From NCBI GenBank assembly GCA_964447335.1, contig CAYUSA010000021.1, positions 1 through 47,917 on the forward strand: DNA of 47,917 nucleotides. Reading direction: 5' to 3'. The position numbers and the translations under genes are program-made. The notes beneath the pieces were generated by a model that was given only the letters and a program-made list of their open reading frames with translations, had not been told where the DNA came from and did not search any database. Positions 14,626 to 24,381 of the stretch are shown here, piece after piece. Each line of letters opens with the position of its first letter. Position 1 is the first letter of the stretch. This DNA comes from HRBIN12 sp964447335 (GTDB taxonomy: Bacteria > Actinomycetota > UBA4738 > HRBIN12).

Positions 14626-15720
14626 ATGCGCGCAGCGGTTCTTGACGGCCAGGGGACGCCTCTTCGGGTGGAGGAGCTCGAGCTGGAGGCCCCGCGGGGC
14701 GGCGAGGTGCAGGTCCGCATCGCCGCGAGCGGGGTGTGCCACTCCGACCTCCACCAGGCCGACGGTGACTGGGGCGAGACCGGCCCCATGGTGCTCGGCC
14801 ACGAGGGTGCCGGGGTCGTCGAGGCCGTCGGGGACGGTGTGGAGGTGCCTCGGGTCGGGCAGCTCGTGGCGCTGAACTGGTTCTACCCCTGCCTGGTCTG
14901 CGACCACTGCCAGCGAGGACGTCAGTGGATGTGCTCGGGGACCGGTGCGCTCGAGAACCGCATGCCCGACGGCACGAACCGCCTCCGGCGTGCCGACGGC
15001 TCGGAGGTCGCGGCCTATCTCGCGCTCGGCACCTTCGCCGAGCGAGTGGTCGTTCCGGCGCAGGCGGCGGTTCCGCTCCCGGACGAGACGCCGCCGGAGG
15101 TGGCCGCCCTCATCGGGTGCAGCGTCACGACCGGCGTGATGGCGGTGCTCCGCACGGCCGAGGTCCGACCGGCCTCCACGGTCGTCGTGATCGGGCTCGG
15201 GGGTGTCGGGCTCTCCGTGGTGATGGGGGCGGTCCTGGCCGGAGCGGCCACCATCGTGGCGGTGGACCGGGTGCCGGCGAAGCTGGACCGTGCCCGAGAT
15301 CTCGGCGCCACCCACACGGCCCTGGCTGCCGACGCGGACGCCGCTCGCGAGGCCATCCGAGAGGCCACGGGCGGCGGCCCGGAGTTCGCCTTCGAGGCCG
15401 TGGGCCTGACCTCGACCATCGAGATGGCCGTCTCGGTCCTCCCGCCGGGGGGCACGGCCGTGCTCGTCGGCATGACCCGCCTGGGGGAGCGAGCGTCCTT
15501 CGACGCCTTCGACCTCGTCGACGGCAGCCGCAGGATCGTCGGCTCGAACTACGGGTGGTCGATCCCCGCGATCGACTTCCCGCGCCTCGCCCGCCTATAC
15601 CTGGCCGGGCGGCTCCCCGTCGACCGACTGATCGACGAGCGGATCGGCCTGGACGGCGTGAACGACGCCCTCGACGCGATGCGCCGTGGAGAGGGTGTCC
15701 GCCGGGTCGTCGTGTTCTGA
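14626..15720 (+). CDS. Zinc-dependent alcohol dehydrogenase (MDR family)
   Basis: This 364-residue protein has GVCHSDLHQADGDW (catalytic zinc Cys and Ser/His), GHEGAGVVEAVG (second ligand) and a structural-zinc lobe CLVCDHCQRGRQWMC. A Rossmann motif GLGGVGLSVVMG precedes an acidic VAVDRVPAK, indicating NAD preference. The layout is close to class III/benzyl-alcohol-type dehydrogenases. The true substrate is unknown. The aminotransferase gene begins 14 bp downstream on the same strand. An amine-to-aldehyde-to-alcohol route shared by the two is conceivable but is inference. Confidence 0.92.
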   Translation: MRAAVLDGQGTPLRVEELELEAPRGGEVQVRIAASGVCHSDLHQADGDWGETGPMVLGHEGAGVVEAVGDGVEVPRVGQLVALNWFYPCLVCDHCQRGRQWMCSGTGALENRMPDGTNRLRRADGSEVAAYLALGTFAERVVVPAQAAVPLPDETPPEVAALIGCSVTTGVMAVLRTAEVRPASTVVVIGLGGVGLSVVMGAVLAGAATIVAVDRVPAKLDRARDLGATHTALAADADAAREAIREATGGGPEFAFEAVGLTSTIEMAVSVLPPGGTAVLVGMTRLGERASFDAFDLVDGSRRIVGSNYGWSIPAIDFPRLARLYLAGRLPVDRLIDERIGLDGVNDALDAMRRGEGVRRVVVF

Positions 15721-15734
15721 GGAGGGCCCGTACG

Positions 15735-16919
15735 ATGGCCCGCATGTCGCAGGAGATCCGGATCTCGGCCAGGGCCGCGTCGTTCACCGAGTCGGTGATC
15801 CGGGAGATGACCCGGATGGCCATGGAGCACGACGCCATCAACCTGGCCCAGGGGTTCCCCGACTTCCCCGCCCCGGCGCAGGTCAAGGAGGCCGCCCGCC
15901 GCGCGATCGCGGAGGACCTCAATCAGTACCCCATCACCTGGGGCGAGCAGGAGCTGCGCGAGGCTATCGCCGCCAAGTACGCGCGCGTGTACGGGATGAG
16001 CGTCGACCCCCAGCGGAACCTCTGCGTGACCTGCGGGTCGACCGAGGCGATGATCTCCTCGATCCTCGGCGTCCTTGACCCCGGTGACGAGGTCGTCATC
16101 TTCGAGCCGTACTACGAGAACTATGGGCCGGACACGATCCTCGCCGCCGCCGTCCCTCGCTTCGTCTCCCTTCGCGAGCCCGACTGGACCTTCGACGAGA
16201 CCGAGCTCTCGGCCGCCTTCACCGACCGGACCCGGGGGATCGTCCTGAACACCCCGAACAACCCCACCGGGAAGGTGTTCGCTCGGGGGGAGCTGGAGGT
16301 CATCGCCCGGCTCTGCCAGAAGTGGGGCGCCGTCGCGTTCACCGACGAGATCTATGAGCACATCACGTACGGCGACGTGCGGCACGTTCCCCTCGCCACG
16401 ATCGCGGGCATGGAGGACCGAACGGTCACCGTGAGCGCCCTCTCCAAGACCTACGCCGTCACCGGCTGGCGGGTGGGGTGGGTCATCGCGCCGGCGGAGC
16501 TGACCGACGGGATCCGCACGGTCCACGACTTCCTCACCGTGGGCGCGCCGACCCCGCTTCAGCACGCCGGGGTCGTGGCGCTCGGTCTTCCCGACGCCTA
16601 CTACGAGACCATCTCCCGCGAGTACGCGGAGCGGCGCGAGCTGATGCTCGGCATCCTCGCCGAGGCGGGGTTCAGGTTCACGCCGCCGCAGGGGGCTTAC
16701 TACGTCATGGCCGACATCTCGCATCTCGGGTTCGCGAGCGATGTCGAGGCGGCCCGGCACATGGTCGAGGATGTCGGGGTGGCGGTCGTGCCGGGCTCGT
16801 CCTTCTACTCCCGCCCCGAGCTCGGCGGGAACGTGGTGCGGTTCGCTTTCTGCAAGCAGCTGGAGACGCTCCGGGAGGCGGGGGAGCGGCTGCGGACGCG
16901 GCTGGGTCCGCCGAGCTGA
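15735..16919 (+). CDS. PLP-dependent class I/II aminotransferase
   Basis: This 394-residue fold-type I enzyme shows AINLAQGFPDFPAP, CGSTEAMISSILG (phosphate-loop region), NTPNNPTGKVF, FTDEIYEHITYG (PLP-ring Asp and Tyr), and SALSKTYAVTGWRVGW, where the Lys of SALSKTY forms the Schiff base. The late Arg lies in GNVVRFAFCK. The closest general resemblance is to kynurenine/glutamine-type and aspartate-type aminotransferases (the AQGFPDFP signature). GGAGGG lies just upstream of the ATG. Probably co-transcribed with the alcohol dehydrogenase. Confidence 0.92.
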   Translation: MARMSQEIRISARAASFTESVIREMTRMAMEHDAINLAQGFPDFPAPAQVKEAARRAIAEDLNQYPITWGEQELREAIAAKYARVYGMSVDPQRNLCVTCGSTEAMISSILGVLDPGDEVVIFEPYYENYGPDTILAAAVPRFVSLREPDWTFDETELSAAFTDRTRGIVLNTPNNPTGKVFARGELEVIARLCQKWGAVAFTDEIYEHITYGDVRHVPLATIAGMEDRTVTVSALSKTYAVTGWRVGWVIAPAELTDGIRTVHDFLTVGAPTPLQHAGVVALGLPDAYYETISREYAERRELMLGILAEAGFRFTPPQGAYYVMADISHLGFASDVEAARHMVEDVGVAVVPGSSFYSRPELGGNVVRFAFCKQLETLREAGERLRTRLGPPS

Positions 16920-17792
16920 TCAGCCCGGCGCCGTGAACACGCCGAACCGGGCGAACCGCGCCAGGCGCACGGGTCGGCCGAGGGCATCGGCCGCGTCGTC
17001 CCACTCGACCTCGCCGGCCGTGATGGCGGCGAACCCGTCCGCCACCTCCCGCACGAAGGCCGCGTTCTCCGCGTAGCGGGTGAAGTGCGCCATGTACACC
17101 GTGCGGATCGCGTCCGCGAGCCCGGCCACCCGCGCCGTGGATCGCGCGAAGGCCTCGAGATCCGAGTCCGGCATGTGCGCGTAGATCGGCCCGCTGCTGT
17201 ACGTGTCGCCACCGAACAGCAGGCCGTTGCGCTCGTCGAGGAGGCAGATGGGATCCGGCGTGTGGCCCGGCGTGTGCAGCACCCGGAGCGAGCGATCCCC
17301 GAGATCGATCCGGTCGCCCTCGCGCAGGAGCCGGGTGGGGACGCTCGGCGCGATGCGCCAGGTGAGCGGGTCGAAGCCTTCGGGCAGCGGACGCGGCGTG
17401 GTCTCCTCGGCCAGGAAGGAGAAGAAGCGATCGTCGAGGTCTCGGAACTCCCCGAACCGATCGAGTAGCTGCCGTACGTGGGCCATGTACGCGGCGAGGC
17501 GCTCCGCCGGCACCTCTCGGTCGAGGAGCCCCGCGCCCGTCTCGTGGATGGCGACGTCGGTGAATCGGTGGTTCCCGCCGACGTGGTCCCAGTGGTGGTG
17601 CGTGTTCACCACCAGCACGTCACGGTCGGTGAGGCGCTCCACGACCGCGCGGATGTCCGCGATCCCCATGCCGCTGTCGACCAGGGCCGCCCGACGGTCG
17701 CCGATCACGAGGTAGGAGCAGACGTGCGGCGGCTCGGCCACCAGCCACACGCCCGGCTCCAGCCCTCGGGTGGCGAACCAATCGCGGCTCAT
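16920..17792 (-). CDS. MBL-fold metallo-hydrolase
   Basis: This 290-residue protein has the metallo-beta-lactamase motif H65-x-H67-x-D69-H70 in NTHHHWDHVGGN. LHTPGHTPDPICLL supplies the next His, and FGGDTYSSGPIY the bridging Asp. Closely related proteins are glyoxalase-II-like or general hydrolases. The gene converges head-on with the aminotransferase (adjacent stops) and is transcribed away from the agmatinase-like gene. Confidence 0.9.
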   Translation of the reverse strand: MSRDWFATRGLEPGVWLVAEPPHVCSYLVIGDRRAALVDSGMGIADIRAVVERLTDRDVLVVNTHHHWDHVGGNHRFTDVAIHETGAGLLDREVPAERLAAYMAHVRQLLDRFGEFRDLDDRFFSFLAEETTPRPLPEGFDPLTWRIAPSVPTRLLREGDRIDLGDRSLRVLHTPGHTPDPICLLDERNGLLFGGDTYSSGPIYAHMPDSDLEAFARSTARVAGLADAIRTVYMAHFTRYAENAAFVREVADGFAAITAGEVEWDDAADALGRPVRLARFARFGVFTAPG

Positions 17793-17895
17793 CCCTCGTC
17801 CTCACCCCCGTCGTTCCGACACCCTCGCCCGCGTAGGCTAGCGGTCGCTGCCCGGGGCGGCGAGCGGCCCGCTGCCCTGATAGGTTTCCCCCGAG

Positions 17896-18876
17896 TTGGC
17901 GCCCGGGACGAGCGACGAGCGGGCGGCGAGCGACCGCGAGGTGGTCGGTCCGCTCGACCCCCTGAAGGTGCCCCGCTTCGCGGGACCATCCACGTTCGCC
18001 CGGCTGCCCAGGCGCGACGAGGTCGACCGGTGCGACGTCGCGGTCGTCGGCGTGCCGTTCGACAGCGGTACGACGTTCCGCCCGGGTGCGCGCTTCGGCC
18101 CGATCGCCGTCAGGCAGGCCACCCGATTGCTGCGCTCCTTCCATCCGGGACTCGACGTCGAGCCCTTCGCCGACCAACAGGTGGCCGACGCCGGCGACAT
18201 CGCCTGCAACCCCTTCGACCTGCTGGAGGCGATCGCCCAGATCGAGGCCGGAGCCGAGGAGATCCTGTCCGCGGCGGAGCACCTGGTCACGATCGGAGGC
18301 GACCACACGATCGCGCTGCCGCTCCTGCGCGTGATGAACCGCAGGTTCGGCAAGGTTGCGCTGCTGCATTTCGACGCGCATCTCGACACGTGGGACACGT
18401 ACTTCGGTGCCGCGTACACGCATGGGACGCCGTTCCGCAGGGCCTGGGAGGAGGGTCTGCTGCTGGAGAACCGCGCGACGCACGTCGGGATCCGAGGCCC
18501 GCTCTTCACCCGCCAGGACCTCGTCGACGACGAGCGGTTCGGGTTCGCCATCGTGAGCGCGATGGACCTGGAGTCCCGGGGGATCGGCGGTGCCGTCGAG
18601 CAGATCCGCGCCCGGCTGGGTGATTCGCCCGTGTACGTCTCGGTCGACATCGACGTCCTCGATCCCGCGGCGGCCCCGGGAACCGGGACGCCCGAGGCGG
18701 GTGGGCTCACCTCACGCGAGCTGCTCGGGATCCTCCGCGGACTCGCAGGCATGAACATCGTCTCGGCCGATCTGGTCGAGGTCGCCCCCGCCTACGACCA
18801 CGCCGAGATCACCTCGATGGCGGCCTCGCACGTTGCCTACGAGCTGCTCGGTCTCCTGGCCACCCGAGCCTCGTAA
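17896..18876 (+). CDS. speB: Agmatinase/arginase-family ureohydrolase
   Basis: This 326-residue protein has all ureohydrolase metal motifs: GVPFDSGTTFRPGARFGP, TIGGDHTIALP (first His), LLHFDAHLDTWD (DAHxD) and VSVDIDVLDPAAAPGTGTPE (DxDxxDP). Members hydrolyse agmatine, guanidinobutyrate, arginine or formiminoglutamate. Location next to an amidase and a polyamine-type ABC importer favours agmatine to putrescine plus urea, but substrate assignment within the family is uncertain. The start is TTG at 17896; a GTG at 17941 is an alternative. Confidence 0.88.
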   Translation: MAPGTSDERAASDREVVGPLDPLKVPRFAGPSTFARLPRRDEVDRCDVAVVGVPFDSGTTFRPGARFGPIAVRQATRLLRSFHPGLDVEPFADQQVADAGDIACNPFDLLEAIAQIEAGAEEILSAAEHLVTIGGDHTIALPLLRVMNRRFGKVALLHFDAHLDTWDTYFGAAYTHGTPFRRAWEEGLLLENRATHVGIRGPLFTRQDLVDDERFGFAIVSAMDLESRGIGGAVEQIRARLGDSPVYVSVDIDVLDPAAAPGTGTPEAGGLTSRELLGILRGLAGMNIVSADLVEVAPAYDHAEITSMAASHVAYELLGLLATRAS

Positions 18877-18882
18877 CCCTCC

Positions 18883-20274
18883 TCAGAGCGAGAACCCCTC
18901 GTATCCGGGAGCCACGTCCGGCCACGGGTTCGCCCTCTCCCAAGCCGCGGCCAGCTCCAGCAACAGGTCGTCGCGGAAGCGAGGTCCGGTGAACTGGAGC
19001 CCGAACGGCAGGCCGTTCGCGAACCTCCCGGCCGGGACCGTCACCGCCGGGTGGCCGGTGATGTTCTGCACGGCGCAGTTGTACACCTCGGGCGGTGGCC
19101 CCGGCGCGGCGGAGCCCGGCATCGAGCCCTCGGCCGTCCATCCCTCGGATGCGAGTGTCGGAGAGGCGATCACGACGTCCCGCCCGAGCAGCTCGTCGAG
19201 CTCGCGGACGTAGTCGAAACGCCGGCGTCGAGCCGCGAGGTACTCATCGAGGGTCGTCCGCAGTCCGTCGGACGCGAACGCTCGCGTCGACGGGTGGAGG
19301 GATCCGAGGGAGCGCTCGATCGTCTCTCGCCCGAACCACTCCACGAGCTCCGGTCCCGCGAGCGCGAACCAGTCGAGGTCGGGGTTGCCGGCGCGGAAGA
19401 TCTCCTCGGGATCGATCGGTTCGACCGGCAGGCCGAGGTCACGCTCCACCCGCGCGAGCGCCTCCTCGAACAGCCGCGCCACGGGCTGAGGGAGAGGTCC
19501 CCACGGCGTGAACCGCGGCGCGGCGAGAACACGCGATGGCATCGCGACGAGCTCCGGGCGCCAGGCGGGGAGCGCGGTCGGATCGCCCGCGACGGGACCG
19601 GCCTCGACGAAGAGCAGCAGGCGGAGGTCGTCGATGCCGGGGGCGAGCGGGCCACACGTCGTGAGGTCCTGCCACCACAGGCGGAGATCGCGGCCGATCA
19701 CCCCGTTGGTCGGCTTGATGCCGGCGAGCCCGCAGAACGCAGCCGGGATCCGGATCGAGCCGCCCGTGTCGCTCGCCGTCGCGATCGGCACGAGACCGGC
19801 CGCGACCGCCGCTCCCGACCCGCCGCTCGAGCCTCCCGGTGACCACTCCGGCGCCCAAGGATTCCGGGTGGTGCCGAAGAGGAGGTTCGAGGTGAACCCT
19901 TCGGCGGCGAACTCAGGGGTGTTCGTCTTGCCGATCGGGATCGCACCGGCCGACCGGAGCCGGCCAGGGATCAGGCCGTCGCGCGTCGCGGGCGGTGCGT
20001 CACGGAACAGCAGGGAGCCGTAGGTGGTCGGGAGCCCCGTCAGATCCTCGATGTCCTTCACGAGGAACGGCACGCCGCCGAGCGGCCCGAGATCCTCGCC
20101 GCGCGCCGTTCGCTCGTCGAGCGCCGCCGCCTCCGCGAGCGCTTGCGGGGCTCGCAGGGCGACCACCGCGTTCAGGCCGGGGTCGTGGTGCTCGATGCGC
20201 GACAAGCATCGCTCGACCAGCTCCCGTGCGGAAGCCCGGCGGGTTCGGACGGCGTCGGCCAGCTCGCGCAGCAT
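18883..20274 (-). CDS. Amidase signature-family amidase
   Basis: This 463-residue protein has the Ser-cisSer-Lys triad visible: Lys73 in PFLVKDIEDLTG, the cis-Ser in SPGGSSGGSGAAVAAG (about residue 149) and the nucleophile Ser173 in SDTGGSIRIPAAFCG. Family members hydrolyse amides ranging from acylated amines to glutaminyl-tRNA; no GatB/GatC genes are present. It is 6 bp upstream of the ABC permease gene on the same strand, so it is probably transcribed with the importer. A role in deacylating an imported amine compound is a fair inference. Confidence 0.9.
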   Translation of the reverse strand: MLRELADAVRTRRASARELVERCLSRIEHHDPGLNAVVALRAPQALAEAAALDERTARGEDLGPLGGVPFLVKDIEDLTGLPTTYGSLLFRDAPPATRDGLIPGRLRSAGAIPIGKTNTPEFAAEGFTSNLLFGTTRNPWAPEWSPGGSSGGSGAAVAAGLVPIATASDTGGSIRIPAAFCGLAGIKPTNGVIGRDLRLWWQDLTTCGPLAPGIDDLRLLLFVEAGPVAGDPTALPAWRPELVAMPSRVLAAPRFTPWGPLPQPVARLFEEALARVERDLGLPVEPIDPEEIFRAGNPDLDWFALAGPELVEWFGRETIERSLGSLHPSTRAFASDGLRTTLDEYLAARRRRFDYVRELDELLGRDVVIASPTLASEGWTAEGSMPGSAAPGPPPEVYNCAVQNITGHPAVTVPAGRFANGLPFGLQFTGPRFRDDLLLELAAAWERANPWPDVAPGYEGFSL

Positions 20275-20280
20275 GGGTCC

Positions 20281-21087
20281 TCAGGGCTGTCGGTCCAGGA
20301 TCGCCGGATCGGCCCCCAGGAACCGCAGCAGGTTCCCGAAGATCGCGAACAGCGTGAACACGGTCGCGGCGATCAGGATGAACACCACCGACACGGCGGC
20401 GATCGTCGGCGTGAACCCGTACCGCAGGCTGTTGAAGATCTTGATCGGCAGGGTCTCGACCGAGAAGCCGGCGACCAGGTACGCGATGATGTACTCGTTC
20501 AGCGACAGGACGAACGCCGCCGCGAAGCCTGTGATCATCGAAGGGACGAGGAGCGGCAGCGTGATCGTCCGGAACGTCGTCTTCGGGCTCGCCCCCAGCG
20601 TCTGTGCCGCCTCCGGGAGCGCGGGGTCCATCGTCTCCATCGCGAGGCTGATCGTGATCAGCGGCAGCGTGGAGAAGAACACCGCGTGGGCGATGATCAC
20701 GTTCTCGATCTGCCCCGCGTGCCCGGTGGAGTTCCAGAACACCTGCGCGCCGAGCGCGCTGATCACCGGCGGCAGCATGAAGGGCAGAAGCCCGACGGAG
20801 TACAGCAGCGGAGCGAGCCGGATCCGATAGGCGCGGAGCACGTAGGCGAACGGGGTCGCCACGGCGACGGCGAGGGCGGCACTCGTCGCTGCGACCGTCA
20901 GACTTCGCATGATGGCCGACCGCCAGCCGATGTCGTTGAAGAGCTCGGCGTACCAATGGAACGAGAAGCCCTCCGGTGGGAAGTCCATGTATCGGTTCTG
21001 GTTGATCGACACGATCGCCACCACAAGCAAGGGCGCGAGCAGGAACAGCAGCACGACGGTCGTGAGGGCCCACTTCACGGCCCGCAT
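20281..21087 (-). CDS. potC: Polyamine-type ABC transporter permease (PotC-like)
   Basis: 268 residues with six hydrophobic segments. The permease EAA loop is present as LPEAAQTLGASPKTTFRTITLPLLVPS. The organisation matches the PotC group. The ATG at 21087 overlaps the stop of the other permease by one base (TGATG), a coupling typical of pot operons. A longer open frame to 21531 lies antiparallel over the neighbour and is a shadow. Confidence 0.9.
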   Translation of the reverse strand: MRAVKWALTTVVLLFLLAPLLVVAIVSINQNRYMDFPPEGFSFHWYAELFNDIGWRSAIMRSLTVAATSAALAVAVATPFAYVLRAYRIRLAPLLYSVGLLPFMLPPVISALGAQVFWNSTGHAGQIENVIIAHAVFFSTLPLITISLAMETMDPALPEAAQTLGASPKTTFRTITLPLLVPSMITGFAAAFVLSLNEYIIAYLVAGFSVETLPIKIFNSLRYGFTPTIAAVSVVFILIAATVFTLFAIFGNLLRFLGADPAILDRQP

Positions 21088-21944
21088 CAGGCTGCCCGCC
21101 GGGTGCGGGACTCGATCAGCATCACGATGCCGACCATCGCGAGCGACAGCACGGTGAGGAACAGCGCCATCGCCGCGGCGAACGGGACGTTCGCGTTGAA
21201 CGAGGCCTGGTCCGAGATGAACACCGAAAGGGTCCAGTGCTCGGGGCGACCGAGGATCGCCGAGATCAGATAGCTGCCCAGCGTGAACACGAACACGAGC
21301 AGGAACCCGGCCATGATGATCGGCCGCGAGATCGGGACGACGACCGTCCAGAAGGTGCGCCACGGCGACGCGCCCAGTGTCTGGGCGGCCTCGGTGACCT
21401 CGCGGTCCAGGCGCGAGAGCGACGGGTACAGCGTGAGGACGCAGTAGGGGAACGCGATGTAGCACAAGCCCAGGAGGACGGCGAGGAACCCCGGCTGGTA
21501 GGCCCGGGCCTCGTCCATGAGGCCGAGCCACACCATGATGTTCGACAGCCCGGCGGCGCGTCCCAGCAGCACGCTCCAGGTGAACCCGACGATCACCTCC
21601 GAGAGGCTGAGGGCCGACATCACGACGATCAGCAGGGCGACGTGCGATCGCCGCCGCATCCGGGTGAGGAAGTACGTGAACGGGAAGGCGACGACGATGC
21701 AGACCCCTCCGGCGAGCAGCGAGATGAGCAAGGAGAATCCCGTCCGCTCCAGGAACACGCCGCTGAAGAGCCGGCGCCAGCTCGCGAGCTCGAAGCCCGC
21801 CTCGTAGAAGCCGCCGGGGATCCGGTGATAGAAGGAGGTGGCCACCATGATGCCGAAGGGGAGCAGGAAGAACACGCCGAGGAAGGCGAGCGGCACCCCG
21901 AGCACCAGGTAGGTGCCCCGGGTCGGCTTCCGCCGTTCCGTCAC
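21087..21944 (-). CDS. potB: Polyamine-type ABC transporter permease (PotB-like)
   Basis: 285 residues, N-terminal helix LVLGVPLAFLGVFFLLPFGI. It has five further hydrophobic segments and an EAA loop EAAQTLGASPWRTFWTVVVP. It is the PotB partner in a heterodimeric channel. The gene lies 13 bp downstream of the ATPase gene. Confidence 0.9.
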   Translation of the reverse strand: MTERRKPTRGTYLVLGVPLAFLGVFFLLPFGIMVATSFYHRIPGGFYEAGFELASWRRLFSGVFLERTGFSLLISLLAGGVCIVVAFPFTYFLTRMRRRSHVALLIVVMSALSLSEVIVGFTWSVLLGRAAGLSNIMVWLGLMDEARAYQPGFLAVLLGLCYIAFPYCVLTLYPSLSRLDREVTEAAQTLGASPWRTFWTVVVPISRPIIMAGFLLVFVFTLGSYLISAILGRPEHWTLSVFISDQASFNANVPFAAAMALFLTVLSLAMVGIVMLIESRTRRAA

Positions 21945-21957
21945 CGCACCCTTCCCT

Positions 21958-23022
21958 TTACGCTCGGACCACGACGCACGCCTCCGGAGGGAACTGCACC
22001 GTGACGCGGTCGCCCTGCGACACCGCGACCCGTTCCCTCGGGCTGCCCGCCACGACCACGGGGTTGGGCAGACCGCAGTCGACGTAGCACTCGAAGAACT
22101 CGCCGAGGTCGCGGACGAACACGACGGTGCCCGGCAGGGCGTTGCCCGCGGGACGGTCGGCGAGGGAGAGATGCGCCTCCTCGGGCCGCACCGACAGCAC
22201 CACCCGTTCGCCCTCGGTCATCGGAGGCGCGTCGGTCACTTCGAGCTCCTGGTCCATCAGCCGCACCCGTCCCGAGGCCGTGGCTCGGCCCTCGAGGAGA
22301 TTCGTCGATCCGATGAACCTCGCCACGAAAGCGGTCGCCGGTCGCCGGTAGACGTCGAGCGGTTCGCCGACCTGCTCGACCCGTCCGGCCTGCATCACCA
22401 CGACCAGGTCGGACATCGTCATCGCCTCGCGCTGGTCGTGGGTGACCATGATCGTCGTGATCCCCAGCTTCTGCTGCAAGAGGCGCAGCTCCACCTGCAG
22501 CTGCTCGCGCAGGTTCGCGTCGAGGGCGGACAGCGGCTCGTCAAGCAGGAACAGGCCCGGTTGCAGGGCGAGAGCCCGGGCGGTTGCCACGCGCTGGCGC
22601 TGCCCGCCCGAGAGCTGGGAGATGCGGCGATCCGCCAGGCCCTCGAGCGAGACGAGCGCGAGCAGCTCCTCGACCCGCGCTTGCACCTGCTCCTTGGCGA
22701 CGTCGCGGATCCGCAGGCCGTAGCCGATGTTGCCTCCCACGGACAGATGGGGGAACAGCGCGAGGGTCTGGAACACCATCCCGATGTCGCGCGTGTGCGG
22801 CGCGCGGTCGGTGATGTCCTCGCCGTCCAGGAAGACGCGCCCCTCGGTCGGCGTCTCGAGCCCGGCGATCATCCGCAGCAGGGTCGTCTTCCCGCAACCC
22901 GAAGGACCCAGGAACGAGATCAGCTTGCCGGCCGGCAGCTCCAGGTCCACGCCGGCGACGGCCGTCACCTCGCCGAAGCGCTTGACGAGACCCTGGAGCT
23001 TCAGCCCGCCGCGAGCCTCCAC
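21958..23022 (-). CDS. potA: Polyamine-type ABC transporter ATP-binding protein (PotA-like)
   Basis: This 354-residue protein has Walker A GPSGCGKT (39-46), signature LSGGQ (137-141), Walker B LFLLDEP and the H-loop MVTHDQREAM. A C-terminal TOBE domain follows (about 240-350; RPEEAHLSL). The domain layout is that of the PotA/FbpC spermidine, putrescine or iron importers. Gene order ATPase-permease-permease with the binding protein upstream supports a polyamine-like substrate. Confidence 0.92.
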   Translation of the reverse strand: MEARGGLKLQGLVKRFGEVTAVAGVDLELPAGKLISFLGPSGCGKTTLLRMIAGLETPTEGRVFLDGEDITDRAPHTRDIGMVFQTLALFPHLSVGGNIGYGLRIRDVAKEQVQARVEELLALVSLEGLADRRISQLSGGQRQRVATARALALQPGLFLLDEPLSALDANLREQLQVELRLLQQKLGITTIMVTHDQREAMTMSDLVVVMQAGRVEQVGEPLDVYRRPATAFVARFIGSTNLLEGRATASGRVRLMDQELEVTDAPPMTEGERVVLSVRPEEAHLSLADRPAGNALPGTVVFVRDLGEFFECYVDCGLPNPVVVAGSPRERVAVSQGDRVTVQFPPEACVVVRA

Positions 23023-23041
23023 GCCGTCTCCGTCACCCGGG

Positions 23042-24196
23042 CTAGGACAGGATCATCTCGGTCCACTGCTGGTCGATCCAGTCCTCCCAGGTGTCGTACA
23101 TCTCGTACTTCGGCCGGAGTGCTACCTCGGGTCCCGGACCGCCGACGGCCGCGTACTCCTCGGCAGTGAGGTCCATCGTCTCCCGCTTGGCAGTCGGCGT
23201 CGTGCCGAGGGTGCGCGCGAGCTCGGCCTGGATCGCCGGCTGGGACATGTAGTCGATGAAGGCGACACACGCGGCGAGGTTCTCCGTCGTCTTCGTGATC
23301 GCCCAGAAGCCGGAGTCCAAGATCGCGCCCTCCGTCGGGAACACGCTGCGAAGCGGCTCGCCCTGGGACGCCGCGTACGTCGTGATGTCGTGGTAGAACT
23401 GCCCGAGCGAGACCTCGCCGGTGTTGTACGCCTGCTGCGCGGTCGCCTCGTCCCGGAACCACATCTTGACGTTGGGCTTGACCTCCTGGAGCTTCGTGAG
23501 GACCTCGACGACGCCGTCCTGGGTCTCCAGGATGTCGTACCCGCCGAAGTACGAGGCTGCCGTGATCTCGATCAGGTACGAGTTCGCCGCGTTCTTGAGG
23601 AGGGCCAGCTCGTTCTCCCACTGTGGGTCCCAGAACGCGGTCCACGTGTCGGGGCTCTCCGGCACGCGGTCGGTGTTGGAGACGAGCGTGATGTACCAGG
23701 AGACCGCGCCGATCCCCGTCACCATGCCGCCGTCGTCGGTGCGCACGTAGCCCTCGGCGAGCTGGGATGAGTTGGGGACGTCGGAGGGGGCGTACGTGGC
23801 GAGGACGTCGCCGTTGACCGCGCGCTGGATCCCGACGCCCGAGAGCATCGACACGTCGGCGGGCGGTGGCGTCCCAGCCTTCACGGCCTGCTCGAGCTGC
23901 ACGACCCAGACCTCGGACGTCGGCTCGGAGATCGACTCGACCTCGACACCCGTCTTCTTGGTGAAGTCCGGGTAGAACGTGCTGAAGTTCTCCTCGAAGA
24001 ACCCGCCGTATGTGCTGACCTTGATCCGGGCGCCTTCGATGCTGCCCGTGTCGATCGCCGTCGGGCTGGTGCTGCCGGATGTGGCCGGTTCCTTCGGGCT
24101 GCAGGCGGCGAGGATCCCCGGGATCGTGAGGACGGCGCCTGCCGCCGGGACACGCTTCAGGAAATCTCGTCTGGTGAGCGGTCTTCTCGGGTACAC
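23042..24196 (-). CDS. potD: Extracellular solute-binding protein (PotD-like), Tat lipoprotein
   Basis: About 384 residues. The N-terminus has a twin-arginine motif (TRRDFLKRV) and a lipobox ending LAAC, so it is exported by Tat and lipid-anchored. The body is a type II periplasmic-binding fold with ARIKVSTYGGFFEENFSTFY after the linker and AVSWYITLVSNTDRV mid-protein, as in PotD-type binding proteins. I chose GTG at 24196 because GGGGGGA lies 5 nt upstream and it gives a normal signal length; the frame opens at 24244. It heads the ABC importer operon. Confidence 0.88.
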   Translation of the reverse strand: MYPRRPLTRRDFLKRVPAAGAVLTIPGILAACSPKEPATSGSTSPTAIDTGSIEGARIKVSTYGGFFEENFSTFYPDFTKKTGVEVESISEPTSEVWVVQLEQAVKAGTPPPADVSMLSGVGIQRAVNGDVLATYAPSDVPNSSQLAEGYVRTDDGGMVTGIGAVSWYITLVSNTDRVPESPDTWTAFWDPQWENELALLKNAANSYLIEITAASYFGGYDILETQDGVVEVLTKLQEVKPNVKMWFRDEATAQQAYNTGEVSLGQFYHDITTYAASQGEPLRSVFPTEGAILDSGFWAITKTTENLAACVAFIDYMSQPAIQAELARTLGTTPTAKRETMDLTAEEYAAVGGPGPEVALRPKYEMYDTWEDWIDQQWTEMILS

Positions 24197-24381
24197 GAGG
24201 ATCCCCCCTTCGGACCGCGCGAGCGTATCCCTGCCCCGGACCAACGGTCAATCTGGCGGCCGACGATCGAGGGCTTGACCGGCATGATCGGGTATACGGC
24301 GAGCTTGGCTCGGGATGAGGACTGCGACACGGCGCACCAGGCGCCCGGACGCCTCCGCGACCAGACTACGATGGGATCGGC

